Shown here piece by piece: positions 20,185-34,000 of a stretch of 64,000 nt of DNA (position 1 is the first letter of the stretch; every line of letters starts with the position of its first letter). The stretch lies in contig OX388349.1 of NCBI GenBank assembly GCA_947579665.1, forward strand, positions 23,034,459 to 23,098,458. Reading direction: 5' to 3'. Origin of the DNA: Sympetrum striolatum (Eukaryota; Arthropoda; Insecta; Odonata; Libellulidae). Below the pieces are notes generated by a model that saw nothing but the letters and a program-made list of their open reading frames with translations, ran no database searches and was not told where the DNA came from. A program made the translations under genes and the position numbers.

Positions 20185-20720
20185 TCCCCCACCCCTCTTT
20201 CGTCCCCTCACCCCCCCTCCTCTAATCTCCAACGATCTCCTCGTAAGCCCATCTCTTTTTCCTACGCCCTCCTTGCGAGATCCCTTCCGGGAAATAAAAC
20301 GCGTGCAATAACACGCATCGTTTGGACAAGGTCGGTGCGGGAGGCGGGTTCACATCCCCCCGGGCGCTACCCCGTCCCGTCGCGATAAATCTCGCCCCCG
20401 AAAATAAAATGGACGAAATTAGTGCTAACGCTCAGTTATTGAAAAGCCATTCGTCGTCGGGCAAAATTCACTCCCGTCACCAGATCGCAATAAGGTGCGG
20501 CGTTTTACCCTCCCGGACATAAATCGCACTTTCGGAACTCATTTGTTTCTTCCCGCCTTCCCTCTCGCCGCCTTTCGTCATTGCCGAAAGGCGTTATTAA
20601 CTTCGTGATGTCTGTCTGTCAGTCCGCGAGAACGCGTGGGAGTTGAAAAATAACTCGCATCAGTTTCGGGGAAGATTTGTTGACGATGTTTCTCTCGAAA
20701 GTTATGAAAATGTAACGTAT
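20185..20720. other. GC-richer island
   Basis: C-rich at the left, then CG-rich around 20320-20650. No gene recognised. Confidence 0.45.
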
Positions 20721-22208
20721 TGGGCGGGGTTCGACAGGGAGGCAAACATTGCGGTATTGAAATTCCCGATGATAATGAAACTAGGAATGAAAAATGTTAG
20801 GCACGAATAAAACGACCAACGTGATAGCAATCACATATTGAGCTATGCATAAACACGTGAATTTTGCAGTAATTAACGGAATTAATTTCAACTAATTAAG
20901 CTAGGATCCGAACGTGAATCACAAAAGGTACTGCACTCCTGTTTTAGGCTAAAAAGACGACTGATCACCGTCGATTAATTTAGAATTAATTGGTTCGTCC
21001 GATTCTCGAAAAATGTATTCCGTCATTCCATTGCGTAGATAAATTTCTCCGATAAATCCACGAATATAGATTGGCTGCGGTACGGCCGAAGTGGACCAAT
21101 TCAACGCAGTAAAGCAAAGAAAAATAATGTGCAGCATTTTACTAGAGAGTCACCAAAAGGAAGGGATAAAGTTGATGCATTTTGCGCCAATCTGCAGAAT
21201 CAATTTCATCGGATGAATTAGGACGCTGTGGAGTATCATAAATTGGAATCATTCGGAGTTGCTGATTTCAGTGAGATGAGAAACGCATGTTTCCTTTAAA
21301 TTAGCGGCCGAATCCACGATGTCCAACCACGGAAAATTAAGTGTTATCTCAGGTCCTCTGTACAAAATATAGTCAACTCGTTAATGGCCATTTTTGAATA
21401 GATAGGATGGTGCTAAAGTGGTCTTTTTATTAAATGTATCAAAAAATTTCAATGAAATCAAATTTCCCTGACAACCATGGAAATTGATTATGAGGAAACT
21501 TAATTTCTTTCCCTAACCAAAAAGTGGATTTTCTTTTAATAAATAGTGGAAAAATGATGAATTTTATTTTCATTGCTCGTGGAATAGTTGATTAATATTT
21601 AATGAGGCCGCTTAGCCACGGGTTTCAAATTTTTTAGAAACACTTTCCAAAATCGGTGATTAGATTCCTTCATCGTATTTTAAAGCTATGCAGAGGAAGG
21701 GAAAATAAAATTATGTATTTGTCCTTTGAGCCCTATTTTAGTCCAGCAGTCTCTCAGATATACTGTTAATGGGAAGGTTTTAAAGATATACACCAGAATC
21801 TACATGACTTGGAAATAACTGAGTAGTTGGTCGAACTTAAATTGGGCAAATCAGTTTGCAACAAACCATTATTGTTGCTAGTCTTTCGAATAGTGTTACA
21901 ATTATACACGATGATTTGGTTTTATTATTATTTATTTCGTTCGCATACATTTTGATCGAATATATTTATTATATAATAGCATGTACTTATGAACAGGGAG
22001 ATGCGGGAATATTTAATGGAATATTAAAATTCAATTTTCCTAAATCTTAATACGAACAGGCCGCCGATCACACATATTTTAGTCAATATTGGTCACCCTG
22101 CGTATCTATTTATATATACAGAAGATACTTTTTGAGAAATAAACAATTTTGATATGTAACATATCTCTTTCATCCACTGCTTGGGCCTTGACTTCGTTCC
22201 AAGTCTCC
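20721..22208. other. Unassigned sequence
   Basis: Ordinary AT-rich DNA without recognised gene or repeat. Confidence 0.5.
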
Positions 22209-22332
22209 ATCAGGAACAAATTAAAAGATTAACTTTAACAAACACAAGAAATGTTTATTTTGAAACAACGTTAGTTTCGACTCGAAAATTTATTGTGGTT
22301 AGTAAAAGTTAATCTTTTCAATTGTTTCTGAT
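22209..22332. repeat. Inverted-repeat element, 124 bp
   Basis: Arms 22209-22237 and 22303-22332 are inverted copies of about 29 bp with few mismatches (core AAAAGATTAACTTT). They enclose 65 bp with GAAACAACGTTAGTTTCGAC. It could be a small foldback MITE. Flanking duplication is unclear. Confidence 0.6.
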
Positions 22333-23089
22333 ATCTCTTTCAATTCAAAAGTAGGTTCTACATTTGTGCCAATATATAAAAGATATCGGGAGAAGGAATT
22401 GCATTTTGAAGTGATTAGCAGCTACTAGTTTAGTAGATTAGTTTTAACAATCGTATAATTAGGCGGTCAGAAATGTTGTAATCCTAGGGTATTAATATAG
22501 ATGAGGTTCTCGTGAGTAACCATATCCAATCCGTCAGTCCTTTCCCACAATTCTCCTGCACATTTTTTAACAAATTCCGCGACAGTATCATCAACGGTAA
22601 ATAAAACTTTCACTTCTCCGCTCTTTTCGGCACAATGGGCGTAGTCGAGCGATTCCGAATTCCCAACCCCCGCGGAATACATAACCACGGAAAAATATTT
22701 CGATCAGATCGATTCCGCACGGGTACCAAACCATAAAGAATAACGGAATAGCGCATTAGTCCATTTATGACTGTATTATACCGCGGGATTCGAAGGCGTC
22801 CCCGCACCCCACGCTTTTTTTAATGATCATTACGGTTTTACGTCCGGCAGCGTGGCTGTTTACGCGTGCTTTTCACACCAGGGCGTTAAAAAGCGATGAC
22901 TCACGCGTCATCTGTCGGCGGGAGATGGCGACGTCAGGGAGAAACAAAAGAGCGGCGAAAAAATATGGAAAGGAGGCTGGCGCGAAAAACTCGTCGTCGG
23001 GGAAGAGGCGAAACATTGATTCGGATATGAATAAAAGTGGCTGGATACTTTCCGCTAACCTCCGTCCTTTTTTTGCCTCCCGTTAACGG
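22333..23089. other. Unassigned; GC-richer from about 22600
   Basis: CG-rich around 22790-23060 with overlapping frames on both strands. No domain recognised. Confidence 0.45.
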
Positions 23090-25060
23090 CCACTTCGCCT
23101 TTCCACGGCCTGTCTCCAGCCCTCCAATCCCGAATTTCCGATCGTCTCCCATCGCGATTCCCTTATTTCCATTCGACGAATATTTTACAACATATTCATC
23201 TCATTTCAACGGCTTCTCTCATTTTCGACCCGCCCGACTCATTCTCCCTTTTTCCCCTGCTCCCCCCACTACGTCCCCTCCGCTACTTTTCGTTTTTCTC
23301 CCTCGTTTTTCTTTCCTCTTCTGTATTCTGTCCTTTCTTCTGTATGTCATCCATCTTTCCCTCCCTCTTCTGCGTTCGATATTCTTTATTAACTTCACTC
23401 ACCTGAAGGGTGTTTTCCTGTATATATATTATCAATAATAATGATTTATGAATAACAAACAAGTTATAAATTACCGCTTTACATGTAATAGAATAAGTAA
23501 TAAAATAATTAATAAACATTAAAAAGATGGAGAAAAAATTATACACAATAAGATAAGATTTGTTTATTTTTAGGGGTTTGTTTATTAATTGTTTGTTTTT
23601 CGTTCAAATTTGAGATCTTAATTGATCTTACTGAAATATTCAAATACAATTTATCAAATTATTTCAGCTTTATTCATATCATTGTTAGAGTTTAAATTCA
23701 TAAGTTAATTTCACCATTATTATTGATACTTTTTTGTTAACATTCTCTCGCACAAGGTTCTTTATAGCTCTTTGACTACCTTTTATTTTCACAGAGTTTA
23801 ATATTTCTCCCAAATTTTTCTTCCATATTCCTCATTTTCATTTTACTCCTAGTTCGCTCTCATCTTTATCAAAATTCATTTCTTTGCTATAAAATTTCCT
23901 CTCGGTGTTTGCTTACCTTTCATTGTTAACCCTTCCGTTCTTCCTAATTTCAAACATTACTTTTATCCTTGTTTTCTCTTATATATCATTATTATTTAAC
24001 GATTTTAATTATTATTTGCTGTTCCCTTTTCTAATAACAAGATAATAGGAAAACCATTCTTTTGCAATTTTTAATTTATGATGAGGAAGTGAGAAGTGGT
24101 GTTTTTTTAGGAGCGATACCAGGCTATTCCTTTTTCCACCTTAAAGGTTATTATCTCTCACGAAGGATCTTTTTGATATTATTTAAATCCTATCATTATC
24201 TTTCTATTTTATTTTGTTAATAATTTATGTTCTCTTGGATGGTTCTCTTGATAATTTTGAAGTTGGAAGGACTTCCTCGTTATCACTTCGTTAGGTCTTT
24301 TGTCTTTGCTCTGATATGTTCTGTCTTTTCCCCCAACTCTCCCAACCTCTTTCACTTCATTTTTTCTCTCTTCCCGACTCTTGGTCTCTCTTTACCTTCT
24401 TTTATCTGTCAGACTCAATTTCCACCCCCTTACCTCTGTTTTCTTTTCTGTTCTGTTCCTTTTTCCCTTCCTCCTCCATTTGCCCCAATTTCCTCGAATT
24501 TCTTCCTCTTTAAACCATCCATGTATCAGAACTATTCTTTATCCTCATATTCTCTTCCATATGTATTTATCTCTTCATTCCTATACTTTTATCTTGTTCC
24601 CTTTCTTTCTGCCATTCCCCACCATTACCTACATCTTCTTAATCATATTTTATTCTATATAATTTATTCATTATTGTATGATTTATATTTTAATTTCTTA
24701 ATAAATAGATTACTTGAAATATTTTATTTCAGATAAATCTCAAGCGATTTCTTTTTATTTCACCCAACCTTTTGGTTCTCCACTTTATCTCTTCCTTCAT
24801 TACCTTGAGTATCTTTTCATGTTTTCCTTCCCTTTTCTGCTTTCTCTCTCTTATTCTTTTCAACTCCACATTGTTCTCTTTTCCGACCTTGCTCTCGCTT
24901 TACGCCCCTAATATGTCAACTTTTATTTCCTCCTTTCACCTTTCTCTCCTTCCTTAATTCTTCACCTTATTCTTGTTTCCTCCACTACTTTCGCTTTCTC
25001 GCATTTCTTCGATTCTTCATATTCTTATTTTCACTTATTTCGGGTTTCGTCAAATACCTT
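23090..25060. other. Strand-asymmetric pyrimidine-rich domain
   Basis: The + strand is strongly C+T-rich, most intensely around 23100-23420 and 23760-25060. In 24361-24480 I count 18 purines in 120 bases. Long frames here (for example 24227-24736) are Phe/Leu/Ser/Pro-rich and overlap in several phases, as expected from composition. No gene called. Confidence 0.75.
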
Positions 25061-25587
25061 CGTGTTTTATTAACCTATCATCTATATCCCTTTTGTATTG
25101 TATTTTTGACCCTAAATAATGTTTTATTTTTCGATTAGAGTCACTTGATTCATTCAATCTTGTTAATTTAATCTATGTGTATTTTTTAATTTTATGTTCC
25201 TGATATTTTTTCTCATCTCATCTTATATCTCATGTATTTTATAAGTAATTATCTTTCTACTTTACATTAAATTACAATTGTTACCGCAAATCTTTCTTTT
25301 TCATTCAATATCCATCTTTTCTTTGGCTGATCTCCTGCAGTACAATTTTCATCTTCAGAGTGTTTATTATTTCTTCTTCCTTAATCAAAATATGTATGTA
25401 TGTACATCTAAAAAGAAATACTTGAAATGGAAGTTTTGATATTTTTAGACAACCGTATTGAAACTCTCTGCTTATTTCGCATATTTATTTTTATGTCCTC
25501 TTAAATAGCGTATTCTATTGTATTATTTCTTAGAAGCAGGATAAATGTAAGGCAAAACTATTTAGTCTCAATTTTGCCCTAAGTAAA

Positions 25588-25648
25588 TAATCATATTTTA
25601 CACCCTCCTTTTATTATTAATAATCTTATTCAACACCCTCCTTTTATT
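25588..25648 (+). repeat. Short tandem duplicate of about 35 bp
   Basis: ACACCCTCCTTTTATT occurs twice in adjacent units, inside the first large unit. Confidence 0.8.
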
Positions 25649-25783
25649 GTATTCTCCTGCTATACACATTTTATCATAACAAACATTTTTAATATTTCTT
25701 CCTTAAATAAATTATGCACATTTAAAAATAAATGCTTTGAATGGAATAATTATATTGCTAGACAACTGTATTGAATTTTTATG

Positions 25784-25820
25784 CTTCGTATTTCATAGTA
25801 GCATAAAATGAAATACGAAG
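25784..25820. repeat. Perfect 13-bp hairpin
   Basis: CTTCGTATTTCAT (25784-25796) and ATGAAATACGAAG (25808-25820) are perfect inverted repeats around 11 nt. It occurs only in the second large unit, so it arose after the triplication. Confidence 0.9.
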
Positions 25821-26150
25821 ATGATTAATTGAATGATTTTGATCCTCTTAACAAATGCTGTTTTCTAATGTATTTTTTTAAGCATCAGGTTAAATGTAGG
25901 GCAATACTATTTATTTTCGATTATTTAAAAACTTTCTTAATTTTGTTCCTTATTCAAATTACCCAGATTTTAAAATGAATGTCTAAATGTGAATTTTTTG
26001 ACATTTATAGACATTCGTATTGCATTGCAATGCTGTGCTTATTTTGCCAATTTATTTCTATCCTCTTGTTAAATTCCGTCTTCTATCGCATTGTTTCTTA
26101 ACAGCAGGCTGAATCTAAGGGAAGACTATTTAGTTTCAAATCAGCCCGAA

Positions 26151-27451
26151 ATGGAGAATCATGTGCGCATTTACTCTTCTCCTCTCATTTGCTTCATTTC
26201 CTTCTCTCTCTCCTTCATATTCGCCCCCTTCTGTGCACCCTCCCCCAGTATTTACATTCCCGTCACCCGATCCAATCATATAGTCTATTCTCTCCGCCAG
26301 CCATTCCGTCTTCCCACTCTCACAAAAACCGCCACAGCCTCCATCCCAATAACCTCACATGCGTGTTCGCACACTCGATCGATGTACGGCCTCTCTCGCT
26401 GTAAAATTCCCCCCGAACGCCCCCCTGCGATGCGCATGGAAGCTCGGCGCATGCCCGCTCAAGGGCCGGAGGGTTTGCGGTCGCGCTGCGTGCTTGTTAC
26501 AATACTATATTAACGCGTACATTATCGCCGTGTTGTTTATGCTCACGCGTTTTCACATATTTATGTTCGTATATACTCTACGTTTTATGCAATACCAGCT
26601 AAAGCGTCCGTGGATACTCAACGAGAAATATAGAGGTAGTTTAATTCCAAGTTGTCGGTCGTACAATGAGTAAATACCCTTTATTATACACTTCTTAAAT
26701 TCCATGTTATTCTTACTATACAGGAGAAAGCATGATCTTGGCTTCAACAACCGCATTGGTTGTCAGGGGGACTGGTTGTTTTCAACCTCAAAAGTTTTGG
26801 ATAATTTTCGCCTATTTTGTCGAAATTCTCGACATTTCGAATCGAAAAGAATATTCCAAAATCAAAATAAAAATCTTCATTAAACTTCAGTTCTTTTAGT
26901 GCTTGTTTTGTCTCTGCACGACTATTTTTTCTAATTCTATTCTTCCAAATAAATAAAGCCTGCAACCGATAAAAGTGAAGTTTAGGAGTATTTTTTATGG
27001 TAACCTGTATGAGCGATCTTGGTTCGAACCCAGTAAAATTATCAAATAATAATCTGACAGTACTTTATTCCTGATCTCAGAGAAAACGTATTCAAATTTT
27101 GAAGTGGATCGAGCATACGGTGTGTACTCCAATCGAAGACAAACATACAAGCCCACAGAATTTCTACGTTACATACATAGATTGACTATGTTCTGGATGT
27201 GTGGTATTTATCTTCTAAAATATGTATACATCTATGTATTATTGTTTTGTTCAGTCGTGAATTTATCGACATCTTTCATTTTTATTATTTTTTGTTCTTA
27301 TGTATATGTTTAACACTTATTTAAATTTCAACGTGACTATGCTTATTGATGTACCTCATATACCTATTGATAGTGTCTATATGAATTTTTAATCATGTTT
27401 CTTACCATATTTTAGTTATTACTATCGGTAGCTTGCGCAGGTTTTTCGCAT
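26151..27451. other. Unassigned sequence with a GC-richer patch
   Basis: 26340-26500 is CG-rich. A 140-codon frame (26091-26513) begins in the tandem repeat and has no recognisable domain. A box-B-like GGTTCGAACCC near 27020 lacks a box A. Confidence 0.45.
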
Positions 27452-27462
27452 CCCCCCCCCCC
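27452..27462. repeat. C homopolymer
   Basis: Eleven consecutive C. Confidence 0.95.
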
Positions 27463-28388
27463 TTTCTTAGCGAGAGTTTTCCCGCAGTGGATACATTTTT
27501 TACCCTAAGATTTACTTAGGTTTTTTAAATCCACAATTCTTCTCACATTTTCTCATACTATCTCTTTGAATTGATTATTTATATATTGTAGGATGATGGG
27601 TTAGATGGAAGGGGAGACTTTTTGTCTCAATTTCCCCCAAATATAGACGTACTATTATCATTATATTTATCGCCCGTATGGTTCAAATGAGAGAGAATGC
27701 GGTACAGAGCTGCGCAGTTTGGTACATGTCATTAAAGGTTGTCTGAATTAGTTAAATAATTTAGGCTTTCAAAATAAGCCACACCCTTATTTATTAACTA
27801 ATGATACGTGCTTATTAATGTTGAACACCGGTTTTCATATACGTCGAAAGATGGCTAATAACGTAAACGAAGTGTCGAATTGTGTGTAATTTCGGTGGAG
27901 TTGATATAATTAGGAGGATAATGTATTCTTAAATAATTAAATTTTAATAAATGCGGTTGCTTAATTTGAGAGAGTGACGTATATTGAAGGTAAATTCCAT
28001 TCCTAATTACATTAGCCTTTTATGAATAATTTCATAATTACCGAAGTTGTCGCTATGGTTGATTCTTAGAGACCTGGGTAATATTTTTTTCTCGCCCAAT
28101 TTTTCTTACATTTCCATCTATAATCGCCGATAAGTTATTCCGATTATTGTTTTTACGATATGAGAATTCAAGGGATAGACGGGCAATGTATCTAGTATGA
28201 CATAAGGGATGAGGTTAGTTACCAATATAGAAAAGTAATTGCATTTAACTAGGAATGAATGCACGTTTATCTACTGGGGGGTAAAAACACTAATATAAGT
28301 ATTAAAACATGTGGAGAAAAATCATAAATGAAACAAACGGTTGATCAAAGATCAAATATTTTATAAAATTTAAATAAAAATTTTTAAA
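27463..28388. other. Unassigned AT-rich sequence
   Basis: No gene or repeat pair recognised. Confidence 0.5.
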
Positions 28389-28455
28389 TGGAGCTCCCGC
28401 ATAGCGAATTTGGCTATGGAGAAAATGGCCCCGAGTTCGATTCCCGGTGGAAGCC
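28389..28455 (+). repeat. tRNA-derived SINE remnant
   Basis: TAGCGAATTTGG (28402-28413) resembles box A and GAGTTCGATTCC (28433-28444) resembles box B, followed by CGGTGG. The 31-bp spacing is too short for a tRNA, implying an internal deletion. Confidence 0.45.
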
Positions 28456-31029
28456 AATGTAAGAAATAACCTGAGCTCTCAAAGCTTTTTTAACTATTCT
28501 ACTAGTACTACCACAAAATTTAAAGTCAAACCATAATTCGGTAGTCATACATTACTTTTTGCATCAAGAAAATAAATACGTGCATTATATTAGCTCGTAT
28601 TCGTGCGTCAGAAAATGAAGGCTCCAGAAAGGATATATTCGACATCACTTGAGAGATTCTCTTCAGCGCATGAGAGCATGTCATTTCTTCCTGAATAAAT
28701 AACCTAATCGTACGCGATCGCGCCATTTTTCTCCGTAAACGCCGCCTTTCTCCAGATTAATTTCAGAAAGTGAGGGTCATAGATCAATGTGATTGGAGGG
28801 AGGTAAAGAATAGGCGAATCCGCTGTCACTGCTCGTGGTTTCCCTGTTTCAATCGGACGAAACTCTGACTGCTGACCATTATTTTAGTTTCAATTCCGTC
28901 TTTATGTAATCTGAGCAATGACACACTCTACATAAGGATTCCATCTGATATGTATACATTTCTCTTTTAGTTTTAAGTAAAATATCTATTAATTAATATA
29001 TCCTTTTCTGAAGAGATATGAATTTTTATTATTAATGATTTCATTTCTTACGCCTTTGTTTGCAAGTTTTAAATTTAAGATTATTTGAATACTAAAGTTA
29101 TTAGGAAAGGTCTTTAAAGTCTCCACTGAGTTGAGCTGATACTGACAAGTCTTTTCTTCCATCTAAAATTTCGCAAATCATTTCAATAAAAACGTTCATA
29201 TAAGTAGATAAATAGAAATATTCAAAAAGAAATTTTTCAAAAAAGTGATGTAAAAAAAAACTAAGATATTTTCTTATAAAATAGAACCATTGTACCAAAA
29301 CTCCTACAAAGAAAGGGATGTGAAAACCAGTCCACACCTACTGATGTTACATTGTATGGTCGAATGTATAATATGATTGAACGGGGTATGAATTTAGGTT
29401 TACTTTTAAATAGGATTCATTGATATCGTTTATGATTCCCTCCAGTTATATCTTTTGAATAATGGAACACAGCTCTGAATACAGAATGGAATCGTTCATA
29501 CATTTCTGATATTCGAAGTTTCTAAACGAATCCGGAAATGACACGACAGACCACGATTTATCGATTTTCCCTATAGAGCAGAGAAGCATGAAACTTATTT
29601 CAGAATTTATTTGAACGCACGATATTGAAACAATGGAAATCTAATTTTGTTTAGAGGCACTCTATTGAGAAATGGATTTTCTGTTTGCGTTTTGAGAAAA
29701 AGTTGACGTGCTCCTACGCAAATAAGAGGAAACTGTTTGCGTGTGCGGGCTGATGCGATGACACTTTTTGTTAACCTATGCATAAATATCGATAGAACAT
29801 TATGACACTTCCCTACAAATGTATTTTCTATCAAGAAGCATTCGAGTTAGACCAAATTCATTTCCTATCATAAAAAATGTCTCCCAAATTTCGAAATAAT
29901 TTATTTGTAAAAGGATGCCATTTACCGTGATGTGAAGCCTTTGCACCAGCCATAAATGAATGCATATTTGTTTCGCAGACGATGAAAACTGTAGTTTGCA
30001 AATCAATTCATTAAATTTCGCAACGCAGCTTTCTCGAAGTGTCATCTCTGTAAATACGTGAAAGGTTTCGTCAGCTTATTTTTTTATTCCGCACGATCCG
30101 TACGGCATTTTTGATAATACATTCGCTCCCATATTAATTTTATAGCCGCAACGAAGGAGAAGCTACAAAAGTTAATTTCGTAAAATAAATTAGCTTCGGA
30201 AGCCTTTGAGGCTCGATTTTAATCCAGATTTGATCTGATGTTATGAAAAAAATTATTGGATTTTTCGTCCTCGATATTTTCATTTCCAAATGCCGAGTGT
30301 GTATGTTGCTGTATATATGAATTCTTACGAAATCTGAATGTCGATAAGGAGAATGAGGGGAATATAATTGGCAATGATTCCGAGAAGAGGGAAATCTAAT
30401 ACGAATGAGGTCGAGTTGGTTATTGGGGAAGGAATGATTTCTTCTGAAGGCACTGAGGATATTTTTAGGGGTCGGTTTCCTTGATTTCTGACGCAAAAAT
30501 CACTAGCAATATCATCAAAGGATATATTAAAAAATTGATCATTTCAAATTTGGCTACATTACGAGTGGATTAAATAACTTATATTTCCGCAGATAACACG
30601 ACCTTCAGATAAACGAGATATTAATTTTCGTCAAATTTTAATCGATTTTATTGATATGTCTGAGCTATAAGACGCTATCAACGGCCTATGAATTTAGTTT
30701 AGGTCTGCGATCATTATCTAGATATTAATACTGCTTAGTGCATTTGGAATTTTGTCCTATTCGTAATTTTTTTGCACCTAGCAACGCTGCCCTGCAATTG
30801 CTCCAATCATTCGAACTGATTCGTGATTTTGGGTAATAATCTTATAATGATTCTCAGTCGATATATTTAACTCTTTACGTTTCTTTTTTACATTACTTTA
30901 CTATGTTTATATATCTAAATAGTTTAAAATACATCGCGTATGCTTTAACCAATTACAATTATTAACAAGCTACCACGACAGCTCATTCGTTCCTTTAATT
31001 ACTGATGCTATGATTGGACTTGGTCTGCT
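28456..31029. other. Unassigned AT-rich sequence
   Basis: Frames up to 118 codons (30496 to 30140, minus) show no recognisable domain. No repeat partner noticed. Confidence 0.5.
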
Positions 31030-31086
31030 TTAATGGTCTAGGACATCCGCTGGGTAAGTGGAAGATCTAGGTTCGAGCCCCGGCTA
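31030..31086 (+). repeat. tRNA-like pseudogene or SINE head
   Basis: TGGTCTAGGA (31034) resembles box A and GGTTCGAGCCC (31070-31080) fits box B, followed by CGGCTATG. The 36-bp spacing is shorter than in a functional tRNA. Confidence 0.5.
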
Positions 31087-34000
31087 TGTACTTTTCGCCA
31101 TTATTTACCTATCTAAATTCAAAGCATATGAACCATGCGTTTCTCATCGATTATTCTGTGCAATGTTAGAATATTTTCCTTGGGTTTATCTCCGGAATCG
31201 TTGGTTCTATGACTACGCCTAGGAATTTTACTCAGCATAGCATTGCTAATGATTTTTGTATATGAATTTATGGAAATGAATTGTGATTCCGAAATAAAAT
31301 TCCGAAAGTGGTCGTGCGAAAGCCTTGCTTGGCGAATCAGCAGTTACTGCCGTTTTGTTTCCTCGATTGTTAGCTCGCCGTGGTAACTCATGTTCCGCGT
31401 GATCAATGTTTACTCATTATATGACACACGCGTCGGCTGTTTACAAAGATAACGAAAAGAAATATCGCGATCGCCATCGTGGATGTGATATATTCGGAGA
31501 TGTTTCGGATTTTTATGTTTCCCCTCTCGCTCAGCCCGTTTCCTTGTTCGGCTTTTCGTGCTCTCTTTATTTATTTGTTTTCCTTTGTTTTAATCCTCCC
31601 TTTTCCTCCGTATTTTTCTCTCTATTTATTTCGAGTAGTGTGCTCTATGCCGGAAAATAAATTTTTCCTATTCTTTCCATTCCCTCGTAGCGCGACGCCC
31701 AGCACGGCGTTCTTTTTTTATCACTTCGTTTATCGATATCTTTTCGCTGTTCGTAGTAGCTCGTACTTTTCATCAGTATTTTTTTCCGTTAGAGCTGAGT
31801 TTTACTAAGTTTAAATTTTTCCATTTTTCTATTAACTGTTCCATAATTCAAAAACGTTTATTAATCCATAGATTCACTGCTTTTATCTGGGAACGAAATT
31901 CTTCATAATTGGCTTCTAATTAAATTCTTTCGTAATTCAATTTTTAAGTGGTAATATTTTCTTTCTCTATTATAATGACACTAGAAAATATAATAATAGT
32001 AGAAATAATTTAGTTGGAATTTCACAAAATTTCTTTACCGCAACCTGTTTCAATTGCTGAATATTACATAATAGTATACATCAGTTTGGTAATATTAGGA
32101 TAGTTATACATCAGGTAGGGTGACTATAAGTATGAGTTTTGAAACTAACTCGTACGAACTCGTAGTTGAAATTAATTATCATTTTCAGGCCACTAACTGT
32201 AAGTAACTATAAGTTGAAACCGGTAGCAATAAATAAATATTGCTAAATGGAGTATCACCAAATGATGCCTCCCTCAATCAATTCTATTTTCTTCTTCTGC
32301 TCTGTATTTCTTATTTCTATCTTTCCTTCATAATTATCCGGAATTACCCGCTACACAATTTGTTTGTTTGCTCAATCATCATTCTAATTGTGGGTTCATA
32401 GCGTTGCATATTATTGCCAGTTTACATTCCCTCTGCAGCTTCATTATTTACATCAAATGTAGATCAATTCGTTGCCGAGCAGAGCACTATTTTTCATCGG
32501 ATGCCATGGATCAATTACACTTATTACCTGTATCTTTCCTGTATGAGTCCCAATGGATAGTAATTGGAGTCGGTTTATATTTTTCGCTCGGTAATTTCCG
32601 GAGGAAAATTATGAAGGATTCATGAAGAATTTCTATTACGCACTTTATATGAGCTCACTGCCAAAGTAAGATATCGAGTAGGAAATTAAGTTCCTCACAG
32701 AATATCTATCAGAGTTACTTCCTGAGAAGGTGAGACAGGAAATTGAAAGATTGAAAGGTTCGTATCGAATCACCTTCGTATTCCTTTGAGGAATGGAACC
32801 TTCATATATTATTCCGAATAACCTCTCTGATATTCTTTTATTTCACGTCTTCTAATCTAGTTCTCTCATGTTGCTCGATGTTTGGCGTAGATCCATCATT
32901 TCAAAATTGAGTAGGCGATGATTGGTAGACAAGAAGTAAGATTTGATATAGATTTTCAAGGTGCTCCGATTTATGCTTGGACTTTGATTTAAAAGTTGGA
33001 ATATTTGTCAACGCTCTAAAAGGCATATCCGATGTATATCATGAGTTTAAAGTAACAAAGAATGTACTGCAGTGGTATTGTTAGTTTGGTTAAGTGATAA
33101 AAAATGTGTACAATTGATTCAGATCTAATATTAGATTTCGATATTTTTAACATACATTTGTTTGAAAACAATATATTTTGATAAAACTTAAATGTAGAAC
33201 TGGTCTATTTCAATATAGTACGATCAAACTTATTTGTTTTTAATCTCTTATGAAAATTCCGAGAGCTTTTCTGTAAGATTAGAATAATGTGCTCCGTAAA
33301 ACTAAATCTCAGTAATGTAATCATAAAATTAATGAGAAAGATGTTATCACATAAAGAAACATTTTCTCATTTTTGGCTTCCACTTTAAGAGCATATTCAA
33401 TTATTTTCTATAACTCTAGTCAACTGGAAGATCTGCTATTAACTCAGCAGTATTTGTGTAGGGGATCTATTGTCCTGTTTAACCTATTCCCAGTTTCGAA
33501 ATCAAATCTTCACAAAGTAATTTATTTTTAAACCATATAACCAATCGACAGTTCCTAATAGTGCATGCAATAATGAATGGACGAATGATATAGATGAAAT
33601 GAGGGTCTAGGATTGGAATTGAATTAGGATTGTTCTGTAGGTACATATGTAGCCTGCTAATCGCTTTTCGGAGGAGACCATGCAACGTTCAACCTATTTC
33701 CTAGTCTGTTACTAATGCATTTACGAGTATGCAGTTCTAGAGTAGAAATAGCGAACCAATAGTCGGAAGCGTATCATATTTGATGAAATTCGAGATTTGC
33801 GCTCCAATCTGATAACTATCAAACTATAGTTTAAGATTCTAATACTATGTTTGCAATCCATTCAATAATGGACCAAAGACGTTTTAATCGAGAAATGATC
33901 GTTGTTAAATAAGTCGTACATTAATTATTTTGACGATTATTTTTCTTTAGGGAAGCATACTTAACAAGGTTATCGCTGTCAGAGTTCAGCGTATAAAGAT

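Larger units (their letters stand above)
25331..26150 (+). repeat. Diverged threefold tandem repeat, unit about 220-320 bp
   Basis: Units start near 25331, 25653 and 25935. Each contains a TTCCTTA..A block, GAATGG or GAAATGG, an AGACAACCGTATTG-like block (AGACAACTGTATTG, AGACATTCGTATTG), CCTCTT plus AAAT, a TTTCTTA..AGCAGG-like block and ACTATTTA. Local GC differs little between units, but sequence divergence is high. Confidence 0.75.

Noticed and set aside
24227..24736. 169-codon frame on +
   Set aside because: Made of Phe/Leu/Ser/Pro from pyrimidine-rich DNA, with other phases open too.
26990..27035. tRNA-like box B GGTTCGAACCC
   Set aside because: No box A at a suitable distance.
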